In this document: positions 1 through 6,985 of the stretch, in pieces
How the letters are laid out: every line of letters starts with the position of its first letter
Position numbering within the stretch: position 1 is the first letter of the stretch
NCBI GenBank assembly: GCA_022837485.1
Contig: JALHHH010000089.1
Location: 1 to 7,036 of the forward strand
DNA length: 7,036 nucleotides
Direction: 5' to 3'
Origin: Bacteroidales bacterium
Lineage (GTDB): Bacteria > Bacteroidota > Bacteroidia > Bacteroidales > Lentimicrobiaceae
Program-made: the position numbers and the translations under genes
Notes under the pieces: generated by a model
The model's input: only the letters and a program-made list of their open reading frames with translations
What the model was told of the DNA's origin: nothing
Database searches by the model: none

Positions 1-2801
1 CGGATATCTTCGGCACCGTAACGTATACCTTCACTCCGGATGAAGAATTCTGTGCCGCTATAGTTACCATGGACATAGAAGTGGAGGAAAAACTCACCCC
101 GGAATTCGAACCCATCGGACCTTTGTGTGTGAACAGTACGCCTCCCGCATTGCCCGGTGTATCGGTTAACGGAATAAGCGGAACCTGGGATCCTGCAAGC
201 ATAAGTACGGGAACGATTGGCTTTACCACCTATCGCTTCTTCCCGGATGCCGGACAGTGTGCCTTTGACGGAAGTCTGGAAATAGAGGTTACCGATGAGA
301 TCCTTCCCGAATTCCACGAAATCGGACCGCTCTGCATCAACAGCACCCCGCCCGAACTGCCGCTGGGATCTACCAACGGCATCAGCGGAAGCTGGAACCC
401 CGCGGTAATCAACACCTCGGTACTGGGCACCGGCACCTATACCTTTACACCCGACCCGGATCAGTGTGCTGTTCCGGTCGACATTCAGATCGAAATCGTG
501 GATGAGATCGTTCCCTTGTTCACCCAGATCGGTCCTCTGTGCCAGTATGAGCCTGCACCCGATCTGCCCTCGCTGTCCGAAAACAACGTACACGGAACCT
601 GGGATCCCGACGTAATCGATACGGACATCCCGGGAACGGTAACCTATACCTTTACCCCCGATGAAGGTTCCTGCGCCACGGTTGTAACCATGGACATCAC
701 TGTAGATCCTCAGCTTACACCGGAGTTTGATCCGATCGGTCCGCTCTGTCAGTTTGAGACGGCTCCCGTGCTGACGGTCACATCCAATAACGGCATTACC
801 GGAACCTGGGATCCGGCAGCAATAAACACAGATATCTTCGGCACCTTCACCTATACCTTCACTCCGGATGAAGAATTCTGTGCCGCCATAGTTACGATGG
901 ACATTGAGGTGGAGGAAAAACTAACCCCGGAATTCGAACCCATCGGACCTCTGTGTGTGAACAGTACGGCTCCCGTACTTCAGACGGTCTCCCTGAACGG
1001 CATTCCGGGAAGCTGGATTCCTGCTGTAATTAACACAGCTATAATCGGCAGTACCACATACACCTTTACGCCGGATGCAGGCATCTGCGCCTTTGTGGTT
1101 ACCATGGAGGTGGAAGTTACCGACGAGATCATCCCGAACTTTGCTCAGATTGGTCCGCTCTGCGTCAACAGCACCCCTCCCGAATTGCTGACGGTTTCGA
1201 TCAACGGCATCACGGGTATATGGAATCCTGCGGTCATCAACACCTCGGTACTGGGCACCAGTCCGTACGTATTCACTCCCGATCCGGGACAGTGCGCCAT
1301 GGAGATCACCATGTTCGTGGAAATCACCGACGAGATCGTACCCGTATTTGAGCCCATCGGGCCTCTGTGTCAGAACTCCGTTGCCCCGACCCTTCCGGCC
1401 ATTTCGCTCAACAACCTTACCGGAATCTGGACGCCTTCGGTCATCAACACGACGAATACGGGCACCTTTAATTTCGTATTTACCCCCGATGCGGGACAAT
1501 GTGCCGGACCGGTAACCATTCAGATCGTTATCACCGACGAGATAACCCCGACCTTCGCACCCATCGGACCTCTGTGTCAGAACAGTACGCCTCCGCCCTT
1601 GCCGCCTGCATCCCTCGAGGGCATCACCGGAACCTGGAGTCCGCCGGCGATCAATACCACTGCCGTGGGAATTTATACCTATACCTTTACCCCGGACGAC
1701 CCGGATCAGTGCGGCACCGTTACCAGCATCACCGTTGAAATTACCGATGAGATCGTCCCGACTTTCGAACCCATCGGACCGCTCTGCCAGAACAGCACGC
1801 CGCCCGATTTGCCGGCGGTATCCCTTGAAGGCATAACCGGCGACTGGAATCCGGCAACGATCAGTACCCTGACCGTCGGCACCTTCACCTTTACCTTTAC
1901 CCCGGACAATCCGGATCAGTGCGGTGTGGTTTCCACCATGGACATCGTAATCACCGACGAAATCGTTCCGACCTTTGCACAGATCGGTCCGCTCTGTCTC
2001 AACAGCACTCCGCCCCTTCTGCCTTCCGTATCCCTTGAAGGCATCACCGGTACGTGGAGTCCCGATGTAATCGACACCTCGGTTATTGGAATATTCACCT
2101 ACACCTTTACTCCGGGCGATCCGGATCAGTGCGGTGTGGTTACCACCATGGAGATTGAAATCACCGACGGCATCGCTCCGACCTTTGCACAAATTGGTCC
2201 GCTCTGCCTCAACAGCACCCCGCCCCTGCTGCCTTCCGTATCTCTTGAAGGCATAACCGGCACCTGGGATCCGGCAGTCATCAACACCACTTCCGTGGGA
2301 ATCTTCACCTACACCTTCACCCCGGACGATCCGGATCAGTGCGGGCTGATTACCACCATGGACATAGAGATTACGGACGAAATCGTTCCGACCTTTGATC
2401 CCATCGGACCACTGTGCCTGAATGCCGCACCACCTGCACTGCCTGCCGTTTCGATGGAAGGCATAACCGGAACCTGGAATCCGCCGGTCATCAACACCAC
2501 TGCCGTGGGAATATTCCCGTACACCTTTACCCCGGACGACCCGGCGCAGTGCGGAGTGCCCGTAACCATTAACGTAGAGATCACCGACGAAATCGTTCCC
2601 GAATTCGATCCCATCGATCCGCTCTGCTTCAACTCCGAACCTCCGGCACTGCCGGGCGCCTCAAACAACGGCATCACGGGAACCTGGACACCGGCGGTTA
2701 TCGTTACCTCCGTTGCCGGAACAACAACCTACACCTTTACCCCGGATCCCGGTCAGTGCGCCGGATTGTTCAGCATCGACGTAACGGTGAATCCGGAAAT
2801 G
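1..2801 (+). repeat. Tandem array of 69/70-residue cysteine-paired Ig-like repeats
   Basis: Units begin at 96, 303, 510, 717, 924, 1131, 1338, 1545, 1755, 1965, 2175, 2385 and 2595, with a partial unit at 1-95. Units starting 96 to 1338 and the last one are 207 bp (69 residues); those starting 1545 to 2385 are 210 bp (70 residues), with one extra residue in the loop (DDPDQC in place of DPGQC). The consensus is IGPLC.NSTPP.LP, then GITGTW.P..INT, then TYTFTPD..QCA, then a VEITDEI linker. Each unit has a Cys at position 11 and another at 55 or 56, which suggests one disulphide per domain. Similar FTPxAGQCA / NGITGTWSP repeats are common in Bacteroidota CHU_C proteins. The array continues upstream of the window. 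Confidence 0.95.
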
Positions 2802-4655
2802 GTGGTTCTTGTTACCCCCACCCCGGCAAGCTGTCCGGGCGAAGACGACGGAAGCATTGTATTCTCGGATGCCGCCGGTGGATCGGGCAGTTACGACTAC
2901 AGCATCGACGACGGCAGCAGCTGGCAAACCGGTACAACCTTTGCCGGACTTTCATCCGGTGACTACCGTACCTGGATACGCGACCACGACGACCAGGGCT
3001 GTGAGATCTTCTCCGGTATTGTTACCATTGCAGAACCCGATGCCGTTGTTGCAACTGCTGAGGTGGAAGATGCCACCTGCGGCGAAGAGAACGGATCCAT
3101 TGCCATCACGGCAACGGGAGGCACCGGCGATCTTACCTATATGCTTGAGGGCATCACCGGATGGCAGACCGCCGGTCTGTTCGAAAATCTGGCAGGCGGC
3201 GTCTACAGCGTGGTAATCCGCGATGCCATGGGCTGCGAAAGCCCCCTCGACGGCATCGTGGTAAACGCAACCGACGGTCCCGAGATCGTAGAGATTGAAA
3301 TCACCAACGCCCAGAACGGCCTGCCCAACGGCAGCGCCAATGTGGTAGCTAACGGGACCGCTCCCCTGCAGTACTCCCTCGACGGCATCAACTGGCAGGA
3401 CGAAAGCCTGTTTGAAAACCTGGCGGTAGGAACCTACACCGTATGGGTGAGGGATGCCAACGGCTGTTTGACCAGCAGGGAGTTCGAAATCCTCAACGTG
3501 GTTCAGGGCGAACTGGTCATTTCGGCCGAGGAAGTCACCTACTGTTACAACGTACCGGTGATCATTCCGGTGGATGCCAGGGATTTCTACCAGGTATCCT
3601 CCTTTATCATCGAACTTGAATTCGACACCTCCATACTTTCGTTCAACGGACTGGTTCAGATAAATCCGGCGCTGACGGGAGGAACCTTTAGTACCAGCAT
3701 CAACGGCAACGTGCTGCAGATCCGGTACTCCATCTGGCAGGGTTCTGCTACCGTACAGAACGGACAGCAGCTGTTTGCCCTCAGTTTCGACGGAATAGCA
3801 GTCGGCAACAGCGAACTCGACTGGAACTGGATGGAGTGTGTGATATACTCCCCGGGCAACGACTCCATACCGGCCATCTATGTTAACGGTCAGGCTGAAA
3901 TACTGCCGAGTCCCAATATTATTGCCCGCGGCTCGGGCGTATACTGCGAAGGCGATTCCCTTATCCTGCGGGCTTCCGATGGCATAGGCGAGCTTCTCGA
4001 CTACCGCTGGACGGGGCCTACGGGTCATCACCACGTTGGCAACGAATGGCAGCTTGGATCGCTGCAGGTACTTGACGGCGGAATGTACGAAGTAATAGCC
4101 ACCAACTCGTATCTGTGTACCGACAAAGACACCGTGAACGTAACGGTGAACCCGGCGCCCGACATATACATTGGTTATGCCGACACCATCTGCTTCGGCC
4201 AGCCTCTGATGCTGGATCCCGGCGGCGGATTTGCAAACTACCTGTGGCACGACGGCAGCAGCATGCAAACCTTTATGGCTTACGAACCGGGGGTTTACTG
4301 GGTGAACGTGGAAGATTACAACGGATGCCGCGGTGCAGATACCGTTGCTATGGTCCCCTGCAACATCGAGCTGCTGATACCCAATGCCTTTACGCCCAAC
4401 GGCGACGGGCTGAACGACGTCTTCCGCCCGATCTTCAAGGGATGGGAACCGACAAAGTACTCCATGCACGTATATACCAAGTGGGGTCAGCTGGTGTACG
4501 AAGGATACGATCCGGGTGAAGGATGGGACGGTACCGTCGACGGCATTACCCTGCCTACCGGTACCTTTGCCTTCGTAATTGCCTTCGAGGCTCCTTCGTA
4601 TGTGTACAGAATAACCGCCAGTCCGGTAACGGGAAGCGTAACCCTGCTGCGATAG
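1..4655 (+). CDS. Giant Ig-repeat surface protein with T9SS type B sorting domain (5'-partial)
   Basis: The open frame enters from upstream (first full codon at base 3) and ends at TAG 4653-4655, giving 1550 visible residues. The ATG at 69 lies inside a repeat and is not the start. Domains in order: partial plus thirteen complete 69/70-residue Ig-like repeats (1-2801), three SprB-like repeats (2802-3506), a cohesin-like domain (3507-3908), two Ig/PKD-like domains (3909-4364), and a C-terminal domain with PNAFTPNGDGLNDVF, a tryptophan-glycine turn and a final beta strand (4365-4652). That last block is typical of the CHU_C / type B sorting domain, which directs T9SS export and surface attachment in Bacteroidota. 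The role is inferred to be adhesion or extracellular structure; no catalytic motif is visible. The signal peptide must lie upstream. No partner of the PorP/SprF type, which often accompanies type B cargo, is in the window. Family assignment is firm; the exact ligand is unknown. Confidence 0.93.
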   Translation, partial: DIFGTVTYTFTPDEEFCAAIVTMDIEVEEKLTPEFEPIGPLCVNSTPPALPGVSVNGISGTWDPASISTGTIGFTTYRFFPDAGQCAFDGSLEIEVTDEILPEFHEIGPLCINSTPPELPLGSTNGISGSWNPAVINTSVLGTGTYTFTPDPDQCAVPVDIQIEIVDEIVPLFTQIGPLCQYEPAPDLPSLSENNVHGTWDPDVIDTDIPGTVTYTFTPDEGSCATVVTMDITVDPQLTPEFDPIGPLCQFETAPVLTVTSNNGITGTWDPAAINTDIFGTFTYTFTPDEEFCAAIVTMDIEVEEKLTPEFEPIGPLCVNSTAPVLQTVSLNGIPGSWIPAVINTAIIGSTTYTFTPDAGICAFVVTMEVEVTDEIIPNFAQIGPLCVNSTPPELLTVSINGITGIWNPAVINTSVLGTSPYVFTPDPGQCAMEITMFVEITDEIVPVFEPIGPLCQNSVAPTLPAISLNNLTGIWTPSVINTTNTGTFNFVFTPDAGQCAGPVTIQIVITDEITPTFAPIGPLCQNSTPPPLPPASLEGITGTWSPPAINTTAVGIYTYTFTPDDPDQCGTVTSITVEITDEIVPTFEPIGPLCQNSTPPDLPAVSLEGITGDWNPATISTLTVGTFTFTFTPDNPDQCGVVSTMDIVITDEIVPTFAQIGPLCLNSTPPLLPSVSLEGITGTWSPDVIDTSVIGIFTYTFTPGDPDQCGVVTTMEIEITDGIAPTFAQIGPLCLNSTPPLLPSVSLEGITGTWDPAVINTTSVGIFTYTFTPDDPDQCGLITTMDIEITDEIVPTFDPIGPLCLNAAPPALPAVSMEGITGTWNPPVINTTAVGIFPYTFTPDDPAQCGVPVTINVEITDEIVPEFDPIDPLCFNSEPPALPGASNNGITGTWTPAVIVTSVAGTTTYTFTPDPGQCAGLFSIDVTVNPEMVVLVTPTPASCPGEDDGSIVFSDAAGGSGSYDYSIDDGSSWQTGTTFAGLSSGDYRTWIRDHDDQGCEIFSGIVTIAEPDAVVATAEVEDATCGEENGSIAITATGGTGDLTYMLEGITGWQTAGLFENLAGGVYSVVIRDAMGCESPLDGIVVNATDGPEIVEIEITNAQNGLPNGSANVVANGTAPLQYSLDGINWQDESLFENLAVGTYTVWVRDANGCLTSREFEILNVVQGELVISAEEVTYCYNVPVIIPVDARDFYQVSSFIIELEFDTSILSFNGLVQINPALTGGTFSTSINGNVLQIRYSIWQGSATVQNGQQLFALSFDGIAVGNSELDWNWMECVIYSPGNDSIPAIYVNGQAEILPSPNIIARGSGVYCEGDSLILRASDGIGELLDYRWTGPTGHHHVGNEWQLGSLQVLDGGMYEVIATNSYLCTDKDTVNVTVNPAPDIYIGYADTICFGQPLMLDPGGGFANYLWHDGSSMQTFMAYEPGVYWVNVEDYNGCRGADTVAMVPCNIELLIPNAFTPNGDGLNDVFRPIFKGWEPTKYSMHVYTKWGQLVYEGYDPGEGWDGTVDGITLPTGTFAFVIAFEAPSYVYRITASPVTGSVTLLR
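2802..3506 (+). other. Three SprB-like repeat domains within the surface protein
   Basis: Three segments of about 76-80 residues (2802-3041, 3042-3278, 3279-3506) share a pattern: an early GSI or GSA strand, a glycine-rich TGG/GTxPL turn, Y.(L/I)(D/E)G...WQ, an LF.NL or FAGL segment, and YxVWVRDANGC near the end. This matches the SprB repeat family first described in the gliding adhesin SprB of Flavobacterium johnsoniae. The three copies are well diverged from each other, unlike the Ig-like units upstream. They probably form further beta-sandwich links in a stalk. Assignment is by pattern recognition only. Confidence 0.82.
3507..3908 (+). other. Cohesin-like domain within the surface protein
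   Basis: About 134 residues begin with ELVISAEEVTYCYNVPVIIP and contain FIIELEFDTSILSFNGL, a GGTFSTS segment, LQIRYSIW, and QLFALSFDGIAVGNSELDW. The order matches the cohesin / carbohydrate-binding-like fold: a strand with paired valines and prolines, (F/I)xLxFDxSxLxF, IRYS, then LFxLxF. Cohesins bind dockerin modules in cellulosomes, but cohesin-like folds also appear singly in bacterial surface proteins with no known dockerin partner. No dockerin-like calcium-loop pair is seen elsewhere in the window. An unrelated beta-sandwich with similar strand order is the main alternative. Confidence 0.65.
3909..4364 (+). other. Two Ig/PKD-like domains before the sorting domain
   Basis: Two modules (3909-4154 and 4155-4364) show the usual Bacteroidota Ig/PKD-like pattern. 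The first has YCEGDSLILRAS, then YRWTGPTG, then GGMYEVIATNSYLC with a TVNVTVNP end. The second has TICFGQPLMLDPGG, YLWHDGSS, and PGVYWVNVEDYNGC. Each carries an early and a late cysteine that could pair. Such modules often sit just before the type B sorting domain and probably act as spacers. Confidence 0.75.
4365..4652 (+). other. T9SS type B C-terminal sorting domain (gliding motility-associated / CHU_C)
   Basis: The last 96 residues start with LLIPNAFTPNGDGLNDVFRP, continue with W....YSMHVYTKWGQLVYEG, then GWDGTVDG, LPTGTFAFVIAFEA, and end in a short strand, SVTLLR. This is the hallmark order of the CHU_C / gliding motility-associated C-terminal domain. Type B domains are recognised by the T9SS after Sec export and lead to secretion or cell-surface attachment. 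All recognisable motifs are intact, so the protein should be export-competent if its upstream part is intact. Confidence 0.93.
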
Positions 4656-4678
4656 GCGGGTTTGAAATGAAATAACAA

Positions 4679-4694
4679 CGGGTTTAAAATCCCG
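4679..4694 (+). terminator. Weak hairpin shortly after the surface-protein stop codon
   Basis: CGGG (4679-4682) can pair with CCCG (4691-4694) across an AT-rich 8-base loop, 23 bases after the stop. The stem is short and no T-run follows, so it is at best a 3'-end stabilising structure rather than an efficient terminator. Confidence 0.2.
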
Positions 4695-4823
4695 ATAAAG
4701 ATAATCCCCCTTATTACCGGGGTTTGACGCGTGTCGCAAGGCACCACTAATAACCGGTCCGAAGAATAGACAGCCGGATTCTCCCATCCTGCTGCTATAA
4801 AACACGGACATTGGATTCCGCAG

Positions 4824-4880
4824 CAGCCGTTCCCGGGTAAGGTCAGTGCCCCCCTGATCTCCCGCCGGACGGCTGTTTTT
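4824..4880 (+). terminator. Composite hairpin with T-run, probable intrinsic terminator
   Basis: The outer stem CAGCCGT (4824-4830) pairs with ACGGCTG (4869-4875). Inside it, CC (4832-4833) pairs with GG (4867-4868), CGGG (4834-4837) with CCCG (4861-4864), and GGTCAG (4841-4846) with CTGATC (4854-4859, one G-T pair), closing a 7-base loop. TTTTT follows at 4876-4880. The layout is that of a Rho-independent terminator for + strand transcription. It lies about 170 bases after the surface-protein stop, so it may end that transcript with a long 3' UTR, or end an unrecognised small RNA. It suggests that the serpin is transcribed separately. Confidence 0.7.
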
Positions 4881-5072
4881 ATTGTTTCCGGTCTTAATAC
4901 ATCCCGGTAGTGCGCACATAAAATCCGGAAAATTACACCGGGGCATGCAACCATAGCAAAAACCCCTCGTCTGTGTAACATCCGGGCATAATAAACAAGC
5001 ACTCAAAATAATCCCGGGAATTGCAAACCATCGCAGTTCATTCCTGATCCATCATTTAATTTTTTTCAGATA

Positions 5073-6290
5073 ATGAAGACGATCCTGTCCATACTCATGC
5101 TGCTGTTACTTTCCGCATCCGGCTGCAGGAAAGAAAACCCCGGCGGTCCCGGCGACCCAAAGCAGCTGACCCTTCCCCCTAAATCAGAAATGGTGATCGC
5201 GCAGGGCAACGGTTTTGGCATAAACCTTTTCAGGGAAGTTGCATTACAGGAAGACGGGAATATGATGCTGTCTCCCCTGAGCGCTTCGGTAGCCCTTTCG
5301 ATGCTCCTCAACGGCTCGGGAACTGCAACTTACGAACAAATCAGGGATATGCTCGGCTTTCAGGGTCTTACACTGGAAGAGATAAATACGGTATACCTGA
5401 GCCTGACCAGTCAGCTGCTCAACCTGGATCCGAAAACCACCCTTACCCTTGCCAACGCAGTATGGTATCGCAACGACTTTACGGTAAAACCGCCATTTCT
5501 TGACCGTATGGACAAGGTTTTTTCAGCCGAAACCGGAGCACTCGATTTTCTGAGTCCGGAAGCCCTTACCACCATCAACGGCTGGGCCAGGGACAACACC
5601 AACGGAAAGATCGATAAGGTACTGGAAGAGATCAGCAGCGATGCAGTGATGTTTCTGATGAATGCCCTGTATTTCAAGGGCGACTGGACCTACCGTTTCG
5701 ATGCCTCGAAAACAGCGGACATGCCATTCCATCCGGTACCGGGCGAAAGCGTTAACGTACCAACCATGACGGGTAACTTCCCCGTAAGGGTCACCTACGG
5801 CGAAGGATATACCGCCATGGAACTCCCTTACGGACAACAGAACTTCGCCATGGTAGTGATTATGCCTTCCGGATCGCTGAGCACCTGGCTGAGCGGCTTT
5901 GATGCCGGAATGTGGGAGTCCATTACGGATGCCCTGGATAAAACGCCCGCCGGAAGCAAGGACGTATATCTGCCGAAGTTTAAATTTGATTACGAAAAAG
6001 TGCTGAACAACCAGATGAAGGCGCTGGGGATGACGGATGCCTTTTCTCCCATGCTTGCTGACCTTTCGGGGATATCGGACCAGCAGATCTTTGTAAGTTT
6101 TGTTAAGCAGAACACCTTTGTGGATGTAAACGAACAGGGTACCGAAGCCGCAGCCGTCACCACCATAGGGGTGGAACTTACGAGTCTGCCCGAACCCGTT
6201 ACCATAAACAAGCCTTTTATTTTCGCGATCCGCGAACGTACGACCAACACCCTGCTGTTCACCGGAAAGGTAGAGCTACCCGAATACTGA
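5073..6290 (+). CDS. Serpin-family protease inhibitor, predicted lipoprotein
   Basis: This 405-residue protein is a complete serpin. A short charged start and hydrophobic stretch (residues 1-17) end in ASG-C18, a lipobox with Ala rather than Leu at -3, so lipid attachment at Cys18 is likely. The serpin fold covers about residues 42-405, with LSPLSASVALSMLLNGS near the start, NALYFKGDW in the middle, LPKFKFDYE, and the serpin signature VTINKPFIFAI (376-386). The hinge EQGTEAAAVT (354-363) has the conserved Gly, Thr, Glu and small residues needed for loop insertion, so it should be inhibitory. Aligning the loop with human alpha1-antitrypsin without gaps places P1-P1' at Thr370-Ser371. Known Bacteroidota serpins, such as miropin of Tannerella forsythia, block serine or cysteine proteases. 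The ATG is chosen because the signal peptide starts there; the upstream bases are AT-rich without a Shine-Dalgarno motif, as usual in this phylum. The target protease is unknown. Confidence 0.95.
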   Translation: MKTILSILMLLLLSASGCRKENPGGPGDPKQLTLPPKSEMVIAQGNGFGINLFREVALQEDGNMMLSPLSASVALSMLLNGSGTATYEQIRDMLGFQGLTLEEINTVYLSLTSQLLNLDPKTTLTLANAVWYRNDFTVKPPFLDRMDKVFSAETGALDFLSPEALTTINGWARDNTNGKIDKVLEEISSDAVMFLMNALYFKGDWTYRFDASKTADMPFHPVPGESVNVPTMTGNFPVRVTYGEGYTAMELPYGQQNFAMVVIMPSGSLSTWLSGFDAGMWESITDALDKTPAGSKDVYLPKFKFDYEKVLNNQMKALGMTDAFSPMLADLSGISDQQIFVSFVKQNTFVDVNEQGTEAAAVTTIGVELTSLPEPVTINKPFIFAIRERTTNTLLFTGKVELPEY

Positions 6291-6317
6291 GTACAGCAGA
6301 TTACCAACCAACCACCT

Positions 6318-6354
6318 GCCTTCCGGATTCTCTGCCTTTCCGGAAGGCTTTTTT
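6318..6354 (+). terminator. Intrinsic terminator of the serpin gene
   Basis: GCCTTCCGGA (6318-6327) and TCCGGAAGGC (6339-6348) form a perfect 10-bp stem with an 11-base loop, followed directly by six T residues (6349-6354). It begins 28 bases after the serpin stop codon and marks the end of that transcript. Confidence 0.92.
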
Positions 6355-6492
6355 AATTTATCTGAGAAGGCAGGCTCCATAGGGTGTGAGCAGGCTCCCT
6401 TTTAATTTAATTTTTCGAAAGGCATATACCACAAAAGGGCAAAGGCATCGTTCCGGATCATTTTATCCTTACTTCCACCACCCTTCATATCG

Positions 6493-6660
6493 TTTCTACT
6501 TACATTAGTGAGTCTTCTATCGAGTTCTGTGAGTCTTCTATCGAGTTCTGCGATGTTTCTATTGAATCCCCCGAAGTTTCCTCCGGCAATGGCATCGATC
6601 CGGCACCCTTTACCTTAGCTTCAGACAGTGTTCATATAGTTTCTGCTTACATTATTGAGC
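6493..6660 (+). repeat. Degenerate 21-bp periodic units in register with the clean array
   Basis: Eight 21-bp blocks precede the clean array in the same phase (starts 6493, 6514, 6535, 6556, 6577, 6598, 6619, 6640). Blocks 6514-6534 and 6535-6555 both begin CTTCTATCGAGTTCTG. Blocks 6493-6513 and 6640-6660 match at 18 of 21 bases although they lie 147 bp (seven units) apart. Blocks 6577-6618 are hardly recognisable. This looks like the decayed edge of an older, longer array. Confidence 0.6.
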
Positions 6661-6817
6661 CTTCTGCAAGCATTCTTGAGTCTTCTGCGAGCATTCTTGA
6701 GTCTTCTGCGAGCATTCTTGGGTCTTCTGCAAGCATTCTTGGGTCTTCTGCAAGCATTCTTGAGTCTTCTGCGAGCATTCTTGAGTCTTCTGCAAGCATT
6801 CCTGGGTCTTCTGCAGA
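6661..6817 (+). repeat. 21-bp tandem array, seven copies plus a partial
   Basis: The unit is CTTCTGC(A/G)AGCATTCTTG(A/G)GT without the T>C change seen once. Full copies start at 6661, 6682, 6703, 6724, 6745, 6766 and 6787, and a 10-base partial copy starts at 6808. Copies differ only at unit positions 8 and 19 (A/G) and at position 16 in the last copy. Copies 1 and 5 are identical, as are copies 2 and 6, which hints at an 84-bp (four-unit) duplication. Copies abut with no spacers, so it is not a CRISPR array. Confidence 0.95.
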
Positions 6818-6880
6818 CTATTGGGAAGCTTGCTTTAACTTCCACCAGGCTTACTCTTGAATACTCAAGTCTTAATACCT

Positions 6881-6929
6881 ACCTCCTACCTCTTATTTCT
6901 TATTTCTTACTTCTTACTTCTTACTTCTT
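6881..6929 (+). repeat. 7-bp tandem array (A-Y-Y-T/C-CTT type)
   Basis: Seven 7-bp units run without gaps: ACCTCCT, ACCTCTT, ATTTCTT twice, and ACTTCTT three times. Apart from the A at each unit start the + strand is entirely pyrimidine. Confidence 0.9.
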
Positions 6930-6933
6930 ATCT

Positions 6934-6963
6934 CAACCTCAACCTCAGCCTCAACCTCAACTT
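6934..6963 (+). repeat. 6-bp tandem array (CAACCT)
   Basis: Five hexamers follow the 7-bp array almost directly: CAACCT twice, CAGCCT, CAACCT and CAACTT. Confidence 0.9.
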
Positions 6964-6985
6964 CCCCATCACCAAATGCCCCTAA

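Larger units (their letters stand above)
4656..5072. other. Gene-free intergenic region between the surface protein and the serpin
   Basis: These 417 bases hold no convincing gene on either strand. Open frames that cross it on the minus strand continue antisense into the surface-protein gene and show no recognisable domain. The region contains a small hairpin just after the stop codon (4679-4694), a large composite hairpin with T-run (4824-4880), and an AT-rich stretch directly before the serpin start (about 5055-5072). No tRNA, insertion sequence or clear Bacteroidota promoter (TTTG ... TAnnTTTG) could be seen. Confidence 0.6.

Noticed and set aside
69..71. ATG as the start of the large surface-protein gene
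   Set aside because: The frame is open to the window edge and the bases before it encode the end of another Ig-like repeat, so the true start is upstream.
921..2192. Minus-strand open frame of 423 codons over the Ig-like repeats
   Set aside because: It simply mirrors the 207/210-bp periodicity of the sense repeats and has no independent support.
2952..5006. Minus-strand open frame of 684 codons
   Set aside because: It lies antisense to the clearly coding surface-protein gene and intergenic DNA, and its translation shows no recognisable domain, signal peptide or repeat logic. It is explained by codon bias of the sense strand.
5040..5072. Promoter for the serpin (TAATTTTT near 5057 as a -7 element)
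   Set aside because: It resembles TAnnTTTG only in part, no TTG-type -33 element sits at the usual distance, and it would leave almost no 5' UTR.
6661..6817. CRISPR array
   Set aside because: The 21-bp units abut directly with no unique spacers, and no cas gene is present.
6621..6845. Minus-strand open frame of 74 codons with arginine-rich heptads (RRLKNA type)
   Set aside because: It is the antisense reading of the 21-bp array. Length and composition follow from the repeat, and no non-repetitive conserved part supports a gene.
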